Shown: piece after piece, positions 48,560 to 59,700 of the stretch
Layout: each line of letters begins with the position of its first letter
Numbering within the stretch: the first letter of the stretch is position 1
Assembly: GCA_037975125.1 (NCBI GenBank)
Contig: JAJQOW010000014.1
Location: 5,864,785 to 5,928,784 of the forward strand
Direction of reading: 5' to 3'
From: Latrodectus hesperus
Taxonomy: Eukaryota; Arthropoda; Arachnida; Araneae; Theridiidae
DNA: 64,000 bases
Translations under genes and position numbers: made by a program
Notes under the pieces: generated by a model
The model's input: only the letters and a program-made list of their open reading frames with translations
What the model was told of the DNA's origin: nothing
Databases searched by the model: none

Positions 48560-50600
48560 AAATGCTTGACACAGTTTACAATGTCTGCTGTATTTCTCAT
48601 TAAAATTTCTGTTGAACATCATTCGTAAAGAAATAATAAAAATATAGCATTTTCAAATGGCGCATTTAAGAAGTTGTCATTTTGAAATGAATAAATGTTA
48701 CTTAAAACAGAATACAAACAAAGTTCTTTGGTCGAATATGAAATATTCCCTTCCATCTGATCATGGCCACGTCAATCCTTATTTTATTATCGAAAATGAC
48801 AAATTTTTGCTTAAAGAAGAGTTGAATTGTCCGAGTAATAACTAATGAATTATCAGTTGGAAATATTATAAAACAAATTATTTTGAAACTAAAGATAAAC
48901 ACACTTTAATATTCATATTAAATTAATTTGTATATTTTAGAAATATCAACATTTTTCACAAAAAAATACAAATTTTATTAAATTCTTAAAATTATCAATT
49001 AATAAAATTTAAATTAACATTTTCAATAACTCCATTCATATTACTTGGGTTTTGTCTAATTAAAAATATCACATTACTAGAAACAGTATTTAATATGATA
49101 TACTTAAATGCTATATCACAATAGTATGCTGTAATGAAGAATTTTTATGTTTATTATCTCCAACTTGTAATTTCTTATTGTTATTAAAAAACTGTTCCAC
49201 ATTTTTTATGCAACTTTAGTATTTCATATTTTAAACTTGAAAATTCTCCAAACAAGCATACAGTATTTAACAAATTATAGTTCTTCACTTTAAAAAAACT
49301 CTTAAATCTTTCGAAAGAATGATTTTAATCTTCTTACGAGCATTTCATCTTAATGAAATATCCTAAAATCGATTATTTTAATTGCAAAATGAATGTCGAG
49401 ATAATTCTTGCAAAGGAATTTCCATTTAACATTTTCTTTCATGCATCTTATTTCTACATGTTGTATCTGATGGAAGATAAATGGAGTCAAGAGTACAAGA
49501 AGTGATCTGAACTCTTCTTGGTATGAAAAGTAATTTTAGATCGACGTCTGTGCATGAAATTATTATGAGTCAATTATAGATTCACTCTAAGCAATAATCC
49601 CAAATGGAGAGGGCAAAAGCCTTCTACAATTACGTTACGCGATTATGGAGTTGGTACGCAATCAATCTCTCTCCTTGACTGCTAAATCTCTCTGTAAATG
49701 TATACAAATATTGCTACAAACGTGACTAAATTGTTGCAGCGTGGAAGAAATGGAGCTATAATTTACATATGCAGAAAAGGCTATAAAGAATGGAATTTTA
49801 ATGTAAAAACAGTTTGCCGTATTCGTAACGTTGGAAGACAATTATTTGTATTTATAATATAACAGATAAAAATTCCCTTCTGAAAAATTTTGTGAAAAAC
49901 ATTACTTATTTCTTATATTGTTAAATTCAATAAAAAATTAATATTTTTTAATATTTTTCGTGATACTGTTTTGAGTTCTATTCCTTAAATTCTAAGCATA
50001 ATTTTCTTATTTAAATTTATATTTAAAATGAAAGATTGTGTCTACATTTCATTATACTTGAGATTAATTAATAATGCTAATGAAATTAAATTTATATATA
50101 CATTGCCTTTATCTCTGTATATGATATTCAGCTCTTACAGTTTTGTAACATATAATTCTTCTTAAAAATGAATAAAGTTTCTGGGTGGAATCAGTCATGA
50201 AATTAATTTTAAATTAAATTTTGAGTATATTAATATGTTATAATAAGTAGTTTCATTAGTATGATGAGATATCTAGGACTTTTGTATTCGCTTATGTAAA
50301 ATATATTAAATAAAATTTCGGAATCAATAAATTGATATCAAACTTGCATAATTTGAATCCTAATTTAATCCTAATTTGAATCCTAACTGAATTTAATTAG
50401 AGAAAGTTAAATATTAAAATCTAGGTATTCTCTTCGTGATTGCTTTATAAACGTCATGTGAACAAACTATACTTATTCTGTAAAACATAATATCAAATCC
50501 AATTTTGTGAGCTTGCTTTGATCCATAACAAAAGCATGATTCTCAGAGTAGAAGATTCCAATTTCAATCCTAACAACTTATTAAAAATGGAAATTGTGCC
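48560..50600. other. AT-rich sequence without recognised features
   Basis: A more complex patch at 49480-49700 shows no interpretable frame or repeat. Confidence 0.5.
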
Positions 50601-50612
50601 AATACATTTTGT

Positions 50613-50706
50613 ATGCTCGTCCATCAGAGTATATGCTATGGAATTTTATGCGTTTTTACCCTTGTAATAAGTGAATATAGCCCATTATGCATGGCAAGCC
50701 CTCTAG
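50613..50706 (+). CDS. candidate first coding exon of a secreted protein
   Basis: Not recognised. The ATG at 50613 opens MLVHQSICYGILCVFTLVIS, a good signal-peptide shape (short N-region, hydrophobic core, then EYSPLCMASPL). After 31 codons plus one base comes a strong donor, CTCTAG followed by GTAAGC at 50707. If not spliced, the same frame runs on to 50843 (76 residues) and contains SPLGKRLVKG, where GKR would be an amidation and cleavage site of a neuropeptide precursor. I prefer the splice reading because of the donor quality. No downstream exon was identified before the MITE at 50895. Confidence 0.3.
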
Positions 50707-50894
50707 GTAAGCGACTCGTGAAGGGTCTTCAAATATTTGACTATGGGTTTCGGCAATTTCATTTTGCGCAACGTTATGTTAGCATTAAAATTCAAATATC
50801 GATTGTTATGCATGAAATAATAATAAATGAAATGTTTGGATAATCTGATAAAATTTAATTTAATGTAGTTTTATAGTTTTGAACAGAGTAAGGG

Positions 50895-51146
50895 CACAGA
50901 TGCCATATAATCCAGGATTCTAAATTCTGAATGTTTTGGCGATGAAGAAATGTTCCCAAGATGATTTATTTGACGTGCACGATGACGTAAATACTATGAT
51001 TGCCAAAATAGAATTTTCTGCATAATTTTTATAGTTTTTATTACATATCTATGACGTAATAAAAACTAGGTTGCTAAATACATAAGTAAATCCGCCAAAA
51101 AATCACAAACTCATAATTTGGTATCCTGGATTATACGGCATCTGTG
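50895..51146. mobile_element. 252-bp MITE with 26-bp terminal repeats
   Basis: Termini 50895-50920 (CACAGATGCCATATAATCCA...) and 51121-51146 match at 24 of 26 positions. Flanking AGAGTAAGG (50885-50893) and AGAGTATGG (51149-51157) may be a target duplication of 8-9 bp, which would favour a hAT- or P-type origin, with true edges two or so bases further out. No coding capacity. Confidence 0.85.
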
Positions 51147-51194
51147 GTAGAGTATGGAAATTACATTGAAACAAATTTTTTCTTGAACTAGAAG

Positions 51195-51933
51195 GATATC
51201 CTCCCCATTGGCGACTATTGCGACTTTTTTTGCCAAGTTAAGCGCATGTATTTTAACGCGGGAATTTTCCCTAATTTCCAAAAATACGCATTTTAGAAAA
51301 TTTTAAATCACATAATAGTATAAAAAATCTAAAAAAAAATACTAAAAAAATTAATAAAAACTTTTTGTTGGGTTTGCCTTCTCTTCAAAACAACCGGTAA
51401 AAGAGATAAGTAAATAATGATATACTTTATATGACGTCAAGCTCACACGTCGAATATGCTCGGTGATATTATGGAAAATATCTAAGAAAAATATAATAAT
51501 AAATCAACAAAAATATATAAGAAGAAGATAAAAATAAATAAACAAAAAGAAATAGGAAAAAAAGAAGTTTACGACATTGAAAATATAAAAGAAAAATATA
51601 ATAATAAATTTTAAAAATATATATATATGAAAAATATATAACAAATTAATAAAATAAAAAAGATATAAATAATAAATAAACAAAAATAAATTGAAGAAAA
51701 GAACATTTTACGATGTTTGGATGCTGGCGACAACGAAACACAACAAACGTAGAACAAAAAGTTCGAATTGAAAGTAAAACGAAAACTTCAAATGCTGTTG
51801 CCACTGAAAATAACCATATGTATGATGTAAAAATGATGTAAAACACGAACAAAACTAAAGCTGGCAACAAAAAAATTTAAATTGGCAACAGGATAATCAA
51901 AACAAAGGACGCTTGATTTTTCACTGGGGGATC
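51195..51933. mobile_element. 0.75-kb MITE family, copy 2
   Basis: Second copy of the family at 47790-48546, in the same orientation, beginning GATATCCTCCCCATTGGCGA. The right end is reduced to TGGGGGATC, apparently a small deletion relative to copy 1 (TGGGGGAGGATATC). Interior A-rich ATAAATAAAC-type tracts and the GACGTCAAGCTCAC block are shared. It starts 48 bp after the 252-bp MITE. Confidence 0.85.
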
Positions 51934-51944
51934 ATACTTACATC

Positions 51945-52540
51945 GTTTTTCTACCACAAAAGTACTGAAAATAACACTACGTATCACTTTTTACCAGATC
52001 CATTATATTTTTTACTTTGTAGTCACCAAATAGAATATGACTGAGAAATAATTTTATTAAGCTGAATATTTACAATTATTACTTTACATTTACTTACTAC
52101 ATTACATTTTACATTTTGCAATTATTTGTTTTATAATAACTTAAACATACTTTTTAATTACCATTTGGTATTAGAACAAACGACATTCTTTATGTTTGTT
52201 AATACCTAACTCTTTCTACTGTTTCCAATTCACATTTTGATAGAAAACGAAAAATATTTTTGTCATCTTAATTTAATGTAGTGAATTTAATTGTAATTTT
52301 ATATTATTGCTATTAATTATTGCTGTTAATATAAAATTGTTGATACTTAGATTATATTAAATTAAACACATTTTGACTCCTTCAACTTTATCATGATAGT
52401 TTTTATCCAAATTAAAAATGTGTCCAGTATAATTTTATTAAATAAAAAATGAATATCCGTTATTAAAACTTTTATAATTTAAGTGATAAATTATTTCATT
52501 AATGATTCTACGGAATTTCTTATGGAACTTTAAGTACAAA
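51945..52540. other. AT-rich sequence without recognised features
   Basis: No ORF, RNA gene or repeat family seen. Confidence 0.55.
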
Positions 52541-52545
52541 TTTAA

Positions 52546-52975
52546 GTGCAATATCTCTCAATTTCTACAAGAAAAATTCGATGCATAAAAGAAAGAAAAA
52601 CTGATACTGCCAATTCGCTATTTATCTCGTATTTGAGGCGTGTGCCGTCTGTCACTTCACTTATTCAATACCTTGCTGATTACTTCCTTCCAGAAAAGAG
52701 CAGATTGTTGCATATGATTCATCGCATGTCTATTCATTTCTTATTCAAATCACGCCATTCCCAAAGCTGTTAGTACTTCGCAGCCAATTGTTCTAAGGCG
52801 AATGATAAACAATGGAAATCAGAATGGACTGAAATCTCGAAGAGTCGGCCTCTGGCACTCAATGCAAACTATTGCTGGCACTGCCCTTCATTATAGAATT
52901 TTATCAGATAATCAGTCTCCTGACAAAGCAGCTATGGTGGAGTGCATTGTAGATTCTGCTATTCTAAGGAGATAA
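52546..52975 (+). pseudogene. coding-like region in two frames, unidentified
   Basis: Not recognised. A frame without ATG (52546-52773) contains TDTANSLFISYLRRVPSVTS and LIQYLADYFLPEKSRLLHMI and ends RHSQSC-stop. From about 52755 a second frame, shifted by one base, stays open to the stop at 52973-52975: PKAVSTSQPIVLRRMINNGN, then SRRVGLWHSMQTIAGTALHY and PDKAAMVECIVDSAILRR. Both have amino-acid composition like real protein and the island is less AT-rich than its flanks. It may be one gene or exon broken by a single-base indel near the overlap, or two exons. No splice sites convincing enough to decide. Confidence 0.4.
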
Positions 52976-53202
52976 GGATATTTTAAATAAAACATTTCCT
53001 ATCCAATCCTTGAACCTAAATCCTTCTTCAGTGGATATTCACGATAAAGTAAAATCTTCCCTTCTTTTAAACTGATGTAAAAAAAATTTGTAACAATTCT
53101 TACTTAGAAATAATTTTTGAACAAAGAATTTTTGTATAAAAGATTATAATCATATTTTAGATTTCTTTATCATTAATTGTGGTTATTGATAAACTATTAA
53201 GA

Positions 53203-53458
53203 TACCTCATTTGGAGAGACTGACGGATCAGTCGCTTTTCCCTTTTTCTGGGAATCACATGTTTTATTAGTTACAAGATGAAGACAGCCACTTTGGGATT
53301 AAGGTAAAGGAGGATGTGGGGTAAATAAGGACACCTAATTCGGAGAAAATAACGAATCAGCCGCTTTTTCTTTTTTTCTGGGTATCAGATGCTTTAATAG
53401 TTAAAAGATAAAGACAACCATTTTGTGATTGGGGTACATGAGGATGTGTCTACTTACT
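53203..53458. repeat. tandem duplication, two diverged units of about 128 bp
   Basis: Unit 1 (53203-53330) and unit 2 (53331-53458) share CCTNATTNGGAGA, CTTTTTCT...CTGGGNATCA, GATAAAGACA/GATGAAGACA and GAGGATGTG in the same order and spacing. Confidence 0.8.
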
Positions 53459-53887
53459 GATATCTCCTCTTTTATATGATAACGTGACTCTAGATGAAAA
53501 GATAGTAATTTGTTATAGATTAAGAAACATAGTTTGTATCTAGTGGTGTACATCTAGTTCGATTGAAAATTGATTGAAATTAATATCTTTATGATAAACT
53601 ATCCTGCGATTCTACAATAAAAGCTTATCACGTAATATAAATAGGTGATTATCTAAACTTGAAGCCCAATATTTTCCGTGGCAGAATAAATCTATAACTA
53701 CTTAAAATTCAAGCAATGTTATCGTAAATCATATATATTGTTCTGACGCTGAATTAAATTTCCACAGTGAATTTATCACACAACATATTAGCAATCAATT
53801 TTTTTATTATCATCTATGATTGCACATAACATAACATTAATTTACAGGAACATTTTGTTATAGGAACACCAACATTACATTCTCAAC

Positions 53888-54022
53888 ATGGCCGTTCTAA
53901 ATCACTATCGAATCCAGCCGAACAGCCCGCTATTCTTCTTATTTAAAAAAAAAAAAAGTGTTGCTGTCTCCGCAGCGCCATCTCGAGCCGTCGAAATCAT
54001 TACAATATGTATATATGTATGA
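53888..54022 (+). CDS. hypothetical 44-residue ORF in a GC-richer island
   Basis: Not recognised. The ATG has a good initiation context (CAACATGGCC). The frame reads MAVLNHYRIQPNSPLFFLF, KKKK across a 13-base A run, then SVAVSAAPSRAVEIITICIY. The A run would be prone to indels, so the frame may be accidental. GCGCCATCT near 53979 resembles a reverse YY1 site, so the island could equally be a promoter or untranslated first exon. Confidence 0.2.
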   Translation: MAVLNHYRIQPNSPLFFLFKKKKSVAVSAAPSRAVEIITICIYV

Positions 54023-54024
54023 TT

Positions 54025-54825
54025 TTAATATAATTCATTCATCGCTTTTGATTAACTTTGATTTGTTTTGAAGTAAACTAATTCGCTTTTCTCTTAATCC
54101 CTTTTTTATTTAAAAGAAATTTGTCGTTTTCTGTTATGACTGGTAATTATATAATAATGCAGTGTGACTAAATCTTGTGTGTGTGCAATAAATTCTTAAG
54201 CAATTCTCTTAACTAAAGAAAATAACAATTCATTTGTAGTGATATTTTATATATTTTTAGTAACTGTATTTCGTCATTAACGGGCAATTCAATGTAATTT
54301 GCTTGTTTACCTTAATTTTGACTTTTTAAAATAAAATGACCTATTTTTATTTAAAAGATTTATGCAAAGATCAAGGATTTTTAACATTTTTTTCAATTTA
54401 ACTTTAAAGTAAAATACTTAAAAAGTTTAAAACTTTACTTATCAACTACAGGAAAATAAAAGTAACTATATATTTAAAAATAATAAAAGAGCTCAACTTA
54501 TATAACTAAAGTAATTATATTTCAGTTTAACACATTACTCATCTAATTTTATGAAAAAACTTTTCAATGGTTTAAAAAACATTCACGGAGTTTTTTTCAA
54601 GCTAAATCCTTAAATTTACAGATTTCTCGAGATCACTTTTTTGATAAGCTGAGTTTCCCGAATTTTAACTACGTGAGCTCATATATAAATAGTTTATACA
54701 AATTTTATATTGCGTATAATAAATTTTACGATTTCTTATAATAAATTGCATAATTGTTTTAATATATTGTTAATCATATGATTTGTAAAAAAAATGTACA
54801 TGTCAATTTTTCAAGAATACAGAGA
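54025..54825. other. AT-rich sequence without recognised features
   Basis: No ORF, RNA gene or repeat family seen. Confidence 0.6.
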
Positions 54826-54832
54826 ATGATTT

Positions 54833-54901
54833 GAGTAAAGGAGTTTAATATAATTTTAATGATTTGATAAAATTATTGAAATTATATTGAAACCTTTACT
54901 C
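54833..54901. repeat. 69-nt hairpin with wobble pairs, pre-miRNA-like
   Basis: GAGTAAAGG at 54833-54841 pairs exactly with CCTTTACTC at 54893-54901. Further in, TTTAATATAATTTTAATGATTT pairs with the 3' arm through small bulges, and the differences between arms are mostly of the G-U type if read as plus-strand RNA. The loop is short. Flanking AATGATTT occurs on both sides in inverse orientation, extending the symmetry. Confidence 0.75.
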
Positions 54902-54909
54902 AGTACAAT

Positions 54910-56490
54910 TCCAAATCATTAATTTAATATATTTTTATTTTATTCATTTTTTTATTTGAATTTTACGATTTTTTCTTAAATGTTACGAATTTCTGCCTAA
55001 ATTAGAGCAAATGTGTGCACATATTTCATTTCTTATTTCTATGACTGTTTCTATATATATAAACGTATATTTAAAAATATATTCAAACGAAATTCATTTA
55101 AAGTAGATTTAAATTATTCTCCAGAGAGTTTTCAGCATTTCAGCTACATGTACTCGATCTAAATACATTAGGCACGTTTTTGATGTTAAGATATTGTAAG
55201 AATTCGCGCTTATATGTAATTAGGGCACACAAAAAATCTTTTCCACCTTACTTTTTACCTTCAAGAGAAGGAAATATGCGCATGCCTAATTCTTTTAAAG
55301 AATAATTAAAAACAAAGGAAGTGGAAGAAAACAGGTACTACTGACTGTTTAACTGCTAACCACAAAGAGAGTTATTATAAATTTTGAATAAAAAACGATA
55401 TTGTTGATGTATGCATTGATATCTAATTAGTAAATGTCATCTCAAAATGAAACTTTAGTAAATTAATCTCTAAATTTATATAGCGGAAATAATTTGATTT
55501 AATCTGATTTATCTCCTTCAAATGTTTTCCTGGAGGGGTTTTTCAGATTGCAAATTTCCTTGTAGGAATCGGAAGGTTGTTAACTCTTATATAAAAGCGG
55601 TAAAAAAACTAATGATTTTTATATTTATGTTAAATGTAATTAAAATTCAACACGGGCCGCGTTTTTACAGATAAATATTTGTCTCGCATAATCCCTCTCT
55701 ATTTCCAACATAATATTATGTAAATTTGTTTTTAAAATTTAATTTTTATTAGGATTAAATATATTTTTTTTGGAAATTGTTTAGGATTAAGTTTGTAATT
55801 TTAATTATCATTTCTGCATAGAAAGATCTATAATATCTGTAATTTTAATTAATTCTATTTTAATTTTAGATTTTCAATTTTAAATTTAATTGGCATCAAT
55901 AGATTACTTTTGCTTTTCAAGTAATGAAGCCATTTTTTAAAATTTTCAATTTAAAATTTAATTTCAAAATTTCCGCAGCAATTTAAAAGATGATCATTTT
56001 CTCTTAAAAATTATAAGTTTTAACTATAAGTAAATATTTGATATGTATGTAAAACAATTAACTCAATGAATCTATGCAATGAAAATTCCATTTCGATTAT
56101 CTGCAGTAAGATATAACTTATTTTGGGGTGTTTTTAAAGTGAATAATTACTGTTTGCTTATTCTTTAGAACAAAATGTTATTTCAAAGGTGTAATGCTAA
56201 ACCTCCCTCTGTTCAAGGACCAACGAATGTTACTTTTATTTCTATTACAACCATAGGTATGAAAATGAGCTTGAAGGAATTATGTGTCATCTTTAATATA
56301 CTTCATAAATACTAAAAGCATCCTTGAAAGAAGAACATTGGTTGCCACCGTTAATGAGAAAGTTCAAAAGTTCTTCCCTTTTGTACCTTAAATAATACAT
56401 TTTATATTTTAACATAAACATACACACAAAATGTAACATATAAAACATAACATATAAAATGAAATAAGCAATTCTTTAATTTCAATAGCA
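54910..56490. other. AT-rich sequence without recognised features
   Basis: No ORF, RNA gene or repeat family seen. Confidence 0.6.
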
Positions 56491-56503
56491 TTATATTTCT
56501 AAA

Positions 56504-56785
56504 AACTAAGCTCCGTGGCACGACAGCCCATATGGGACAAGGCCTACAATGCCCATCTCGGTTTTCTTGAGGCCCTATGGTTGCAAGGCATATGTCCCGT
56601 TTAGATGGTCATCCTTGTGTGAAACTACCAGTGTTTAGTATCGTATTCAAGCATGCTTGATACTCAGTTTATCGACCCATTGAAGGGATAAAAGGCTGAG
56701 TCGACCTTGGCCAACCAGAGAATCGAACCTCGGACATGTGCCTTGGGAGCGTGAAACGCTACCACTAATCCACAGTGCTTCACAC
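56504..56785 (-). mobile_element. SINE-C with 9-bp target duplication
   Basis: On the minus strand the head carries GGATTAGTGGTAGCG (A box, 56757-56771) and GGTTCGATTC (B box, 56720-56729). The 3' tail, plus-strand GTGGCACGACAGCCCATATG, is shared with the RTE-like LINE end at 15858. ATTTCTAAA at 56495-56503 and 56786-56794 is the likely target duplication. Confidence 0.88.
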
Positions 56786-56799
56786 ATTTCTAAACAAGT

Positions 56800-59700
56800 A
56801 ATTTACAGTAAATCAAAAACAAGAATTACAAAATTCAAACAGCTTTGATTTTTTTAACGTAATTAGATGTTTTATCTTCGATAAAAGTGTTTTAATTTTC
56901 ATAATTAATACAAATTAGATTTATTTTATTTTTATTTATTTATTTATTCATTTATTTTGACCTGAATAATATAATTTAAGATACTGATATTTAGTTTTCC
57001 ATTGAGAAATTTTTTGTTGATATGTTTTAGTATACAAAATGCGAAGATAATATATTTTGCGAAAATCTATATTTTGTTAATTTAATACTGGTATAATTTA
57101 CTATATACAGCATTAAATACTGTCTATATAAAACAGTTCATTAGAGACAAAAGAAGTATCACACATTAATTATATAAAATCTGTTCAACTTTATACAGTT
57201 AAGATCAGTTTGTGATTGAAAAATGTATTGTTAATTTTGTTTATCGTGTAGATTGTCAACTTTCAACTATTGATTTATGGATGATTTCTTAGATGTTATC
57301 TAAGAAATGAAATTAGGGAAGAAAGATCTCATTTTTCTCACATTATATCTTTTAAATCCTCTTGATTCCGAACAGAGTAATGGGTTAAATGGTGTGTGAT
57401 CTCATTATTTGCCTTTCCCTTGTATCTCACTTATTTCAACATTTTGTTAAATTTAATCATATTAAAACATTTATAATGATATTCAAACCCTATTTAAATT
57501 TGTAATACCTAAACATAAATTGATGAAAATTAAAATACTCGAAGCATTTTTTATGGATAAAAATAATAGTTATATTATCTTATCAAAAGGAGTATTATAA
57601 TTTTCATATTTATTTTATTCAGTAGCAAGTAAAATATATTTTGTAATTTCCTATTATATTAGTATTTAATAATTATTATACATTTATTTAAGAAAAGGAA
57701 TTGTCCCTATTATGAATATGTACAACGCTTTACCCGTTGTTCTTGTTAAAATCGGTACTTGTGTAAAATCCTGACGAGCCAGAAAGTTTTCACGAAATCC
57801 GCCAACTGCAACATATTCAACAAGCGTTTAATTTTGTTCCTCAATGCATGTTTCGAGAGAATTAAAATAAAAATTGTTGAAATAAATGTTACAGAACATG
57901 TGCGATTGAAAACAATTGTGGCACAGTTTATTTGCTAAAATAATTAAACATAAACATGAAATTCATTGTTTTAAAAAGAATAGAAAAAAAGGCTACTTAA
58001 ATAGAAATCCTAAAAGGAATATCATATAAAAAATTGCTTTAAGCTGTATGGTAGGAAGGTCCCAACAGTTTATCAGTTAATGATGCCAAAGCAGAGAAAT
58101 TGTTATTAGAACTGAACTCATGTTTAAAGAAACCTAAATAAATTATCTAAATAATAACCACATAAATTTGGTATACATTTTTCTATTGTCGATTAAAAAA
58201 TGTCCTATTTGGGGCTATTTTTGTCCTGGATGATTGAATTTTACTCAAGTACCTTAAAATCTCTGTATGATATACGTAAATATATTATAAAAAATACCTA
58301 ATGATAATAGTTATACGTGAATTATTTGATGAAATCTGTGTGTGGTTTAACCTGTTGATGATAAATGTGCTTCTGAAATCCCTTGGATATCAACATGATT
58401 ATATGTATCATTTACGTTATATTTACTGTAACAGATAAAGCTTCTGAGTGGTAAAAATTTTCTTGTCTGTTTGATGAAAAATTGTTAGAATATAATTTAT
58501 AGTTTTCGAAATATCTCAAGAATAATATTTTCATTCACTTATACACACATGAAATCTTGTAACTATATTACTTGAAACTCCATATTCACAATCTATTGCT
58601 TAATGAATAAATTTTAAATAGAATCAATGAACTTAATTATTTACATAAATGTAATACTATATATTTTATAATAATTCTAATAAAATTGTGTGCCTTGATT
58701 TTTATAGTATAAAATTCACTTTCGTTTATTTGAAAAAAAAATCTTTTTGAACGACACTTTTCTATTTCCAGAAGAACAAACTCCAGCATTTTTTATTACA
58801 TACCTATCTTGTTCTTGAACCCAAAAGTTCATGTTAATCAAATAGCTTCCAGGTCTTCCCGTGACATTTTACGGAGGTTGAACAAAACGCTACATAGCAT
58901 GCAATTGCTTGTGCTGCGAACATATTCCACCGAAAACAACTTTGTATGAGAAATTTGGTGCTAAAGGTCAAGTAATAGCTCCGTGACGAGAACACGTAAA
59001 GCAGCTTTTTGTCGACTGTCGATTATTCAAAAGAACAAAAACAAAAGGGAAGAAAGATGGAATAATAGCGTTTGAAAATAAGTTACACATCTCTTACACG
59101 AAAGTGTCAAGGGCCAGCTTTCTAAATGTAATGATATGAAATTTGTTGGAACATTTTTAGAGATAATTTTACATCCCGGATGCTTAATGTCAATAGTCGC
59201 AGGTTGGGCTTTTTTAGAATCTTTAATGTGGTTTGATGTGCTGGCGTATAATAAAAAGCTTATTAATCGTTTGATTTTCATGATTATTAAAAAGGAAAGT
59301 GTGGGCAGGTTTTTTAAAGTATTTCATATTCATTTCTCATGCTAGATAACGCAGTAGAATTAATGTGTGCTTGTTTAGGGGAGTGTTAATTAGATGAAAA
59401 GAAGCAAATCTTACTTTAATGGGAGTATTTTAAACCTATTGAAATAATAGATAAAAAAATTATGTAACGAGATGAATAATAAATAAAATAAAACATAATT
59501 TGCATGAAAAAATTGTGGAATTAAATAATAGTTTTAAATTTCGTGAGAGAATTTGCGATTAAACTGATGACCATAAAATGCGTACTATTCGTAACTACCT
59601 ATTTCTAAAGTGACGTCTTATAGTGAAAATTATAATTAATAAATTCTTATTGCCATATTTTGTCACTTTTGATTGAGAATGTAAAAGCATTGGAATTAAA

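Noticed and set aside
59136..59345. 69-codon plus-strand frame
   Set aside because: No motif, splice site or compositional support strong enough to call a gene.
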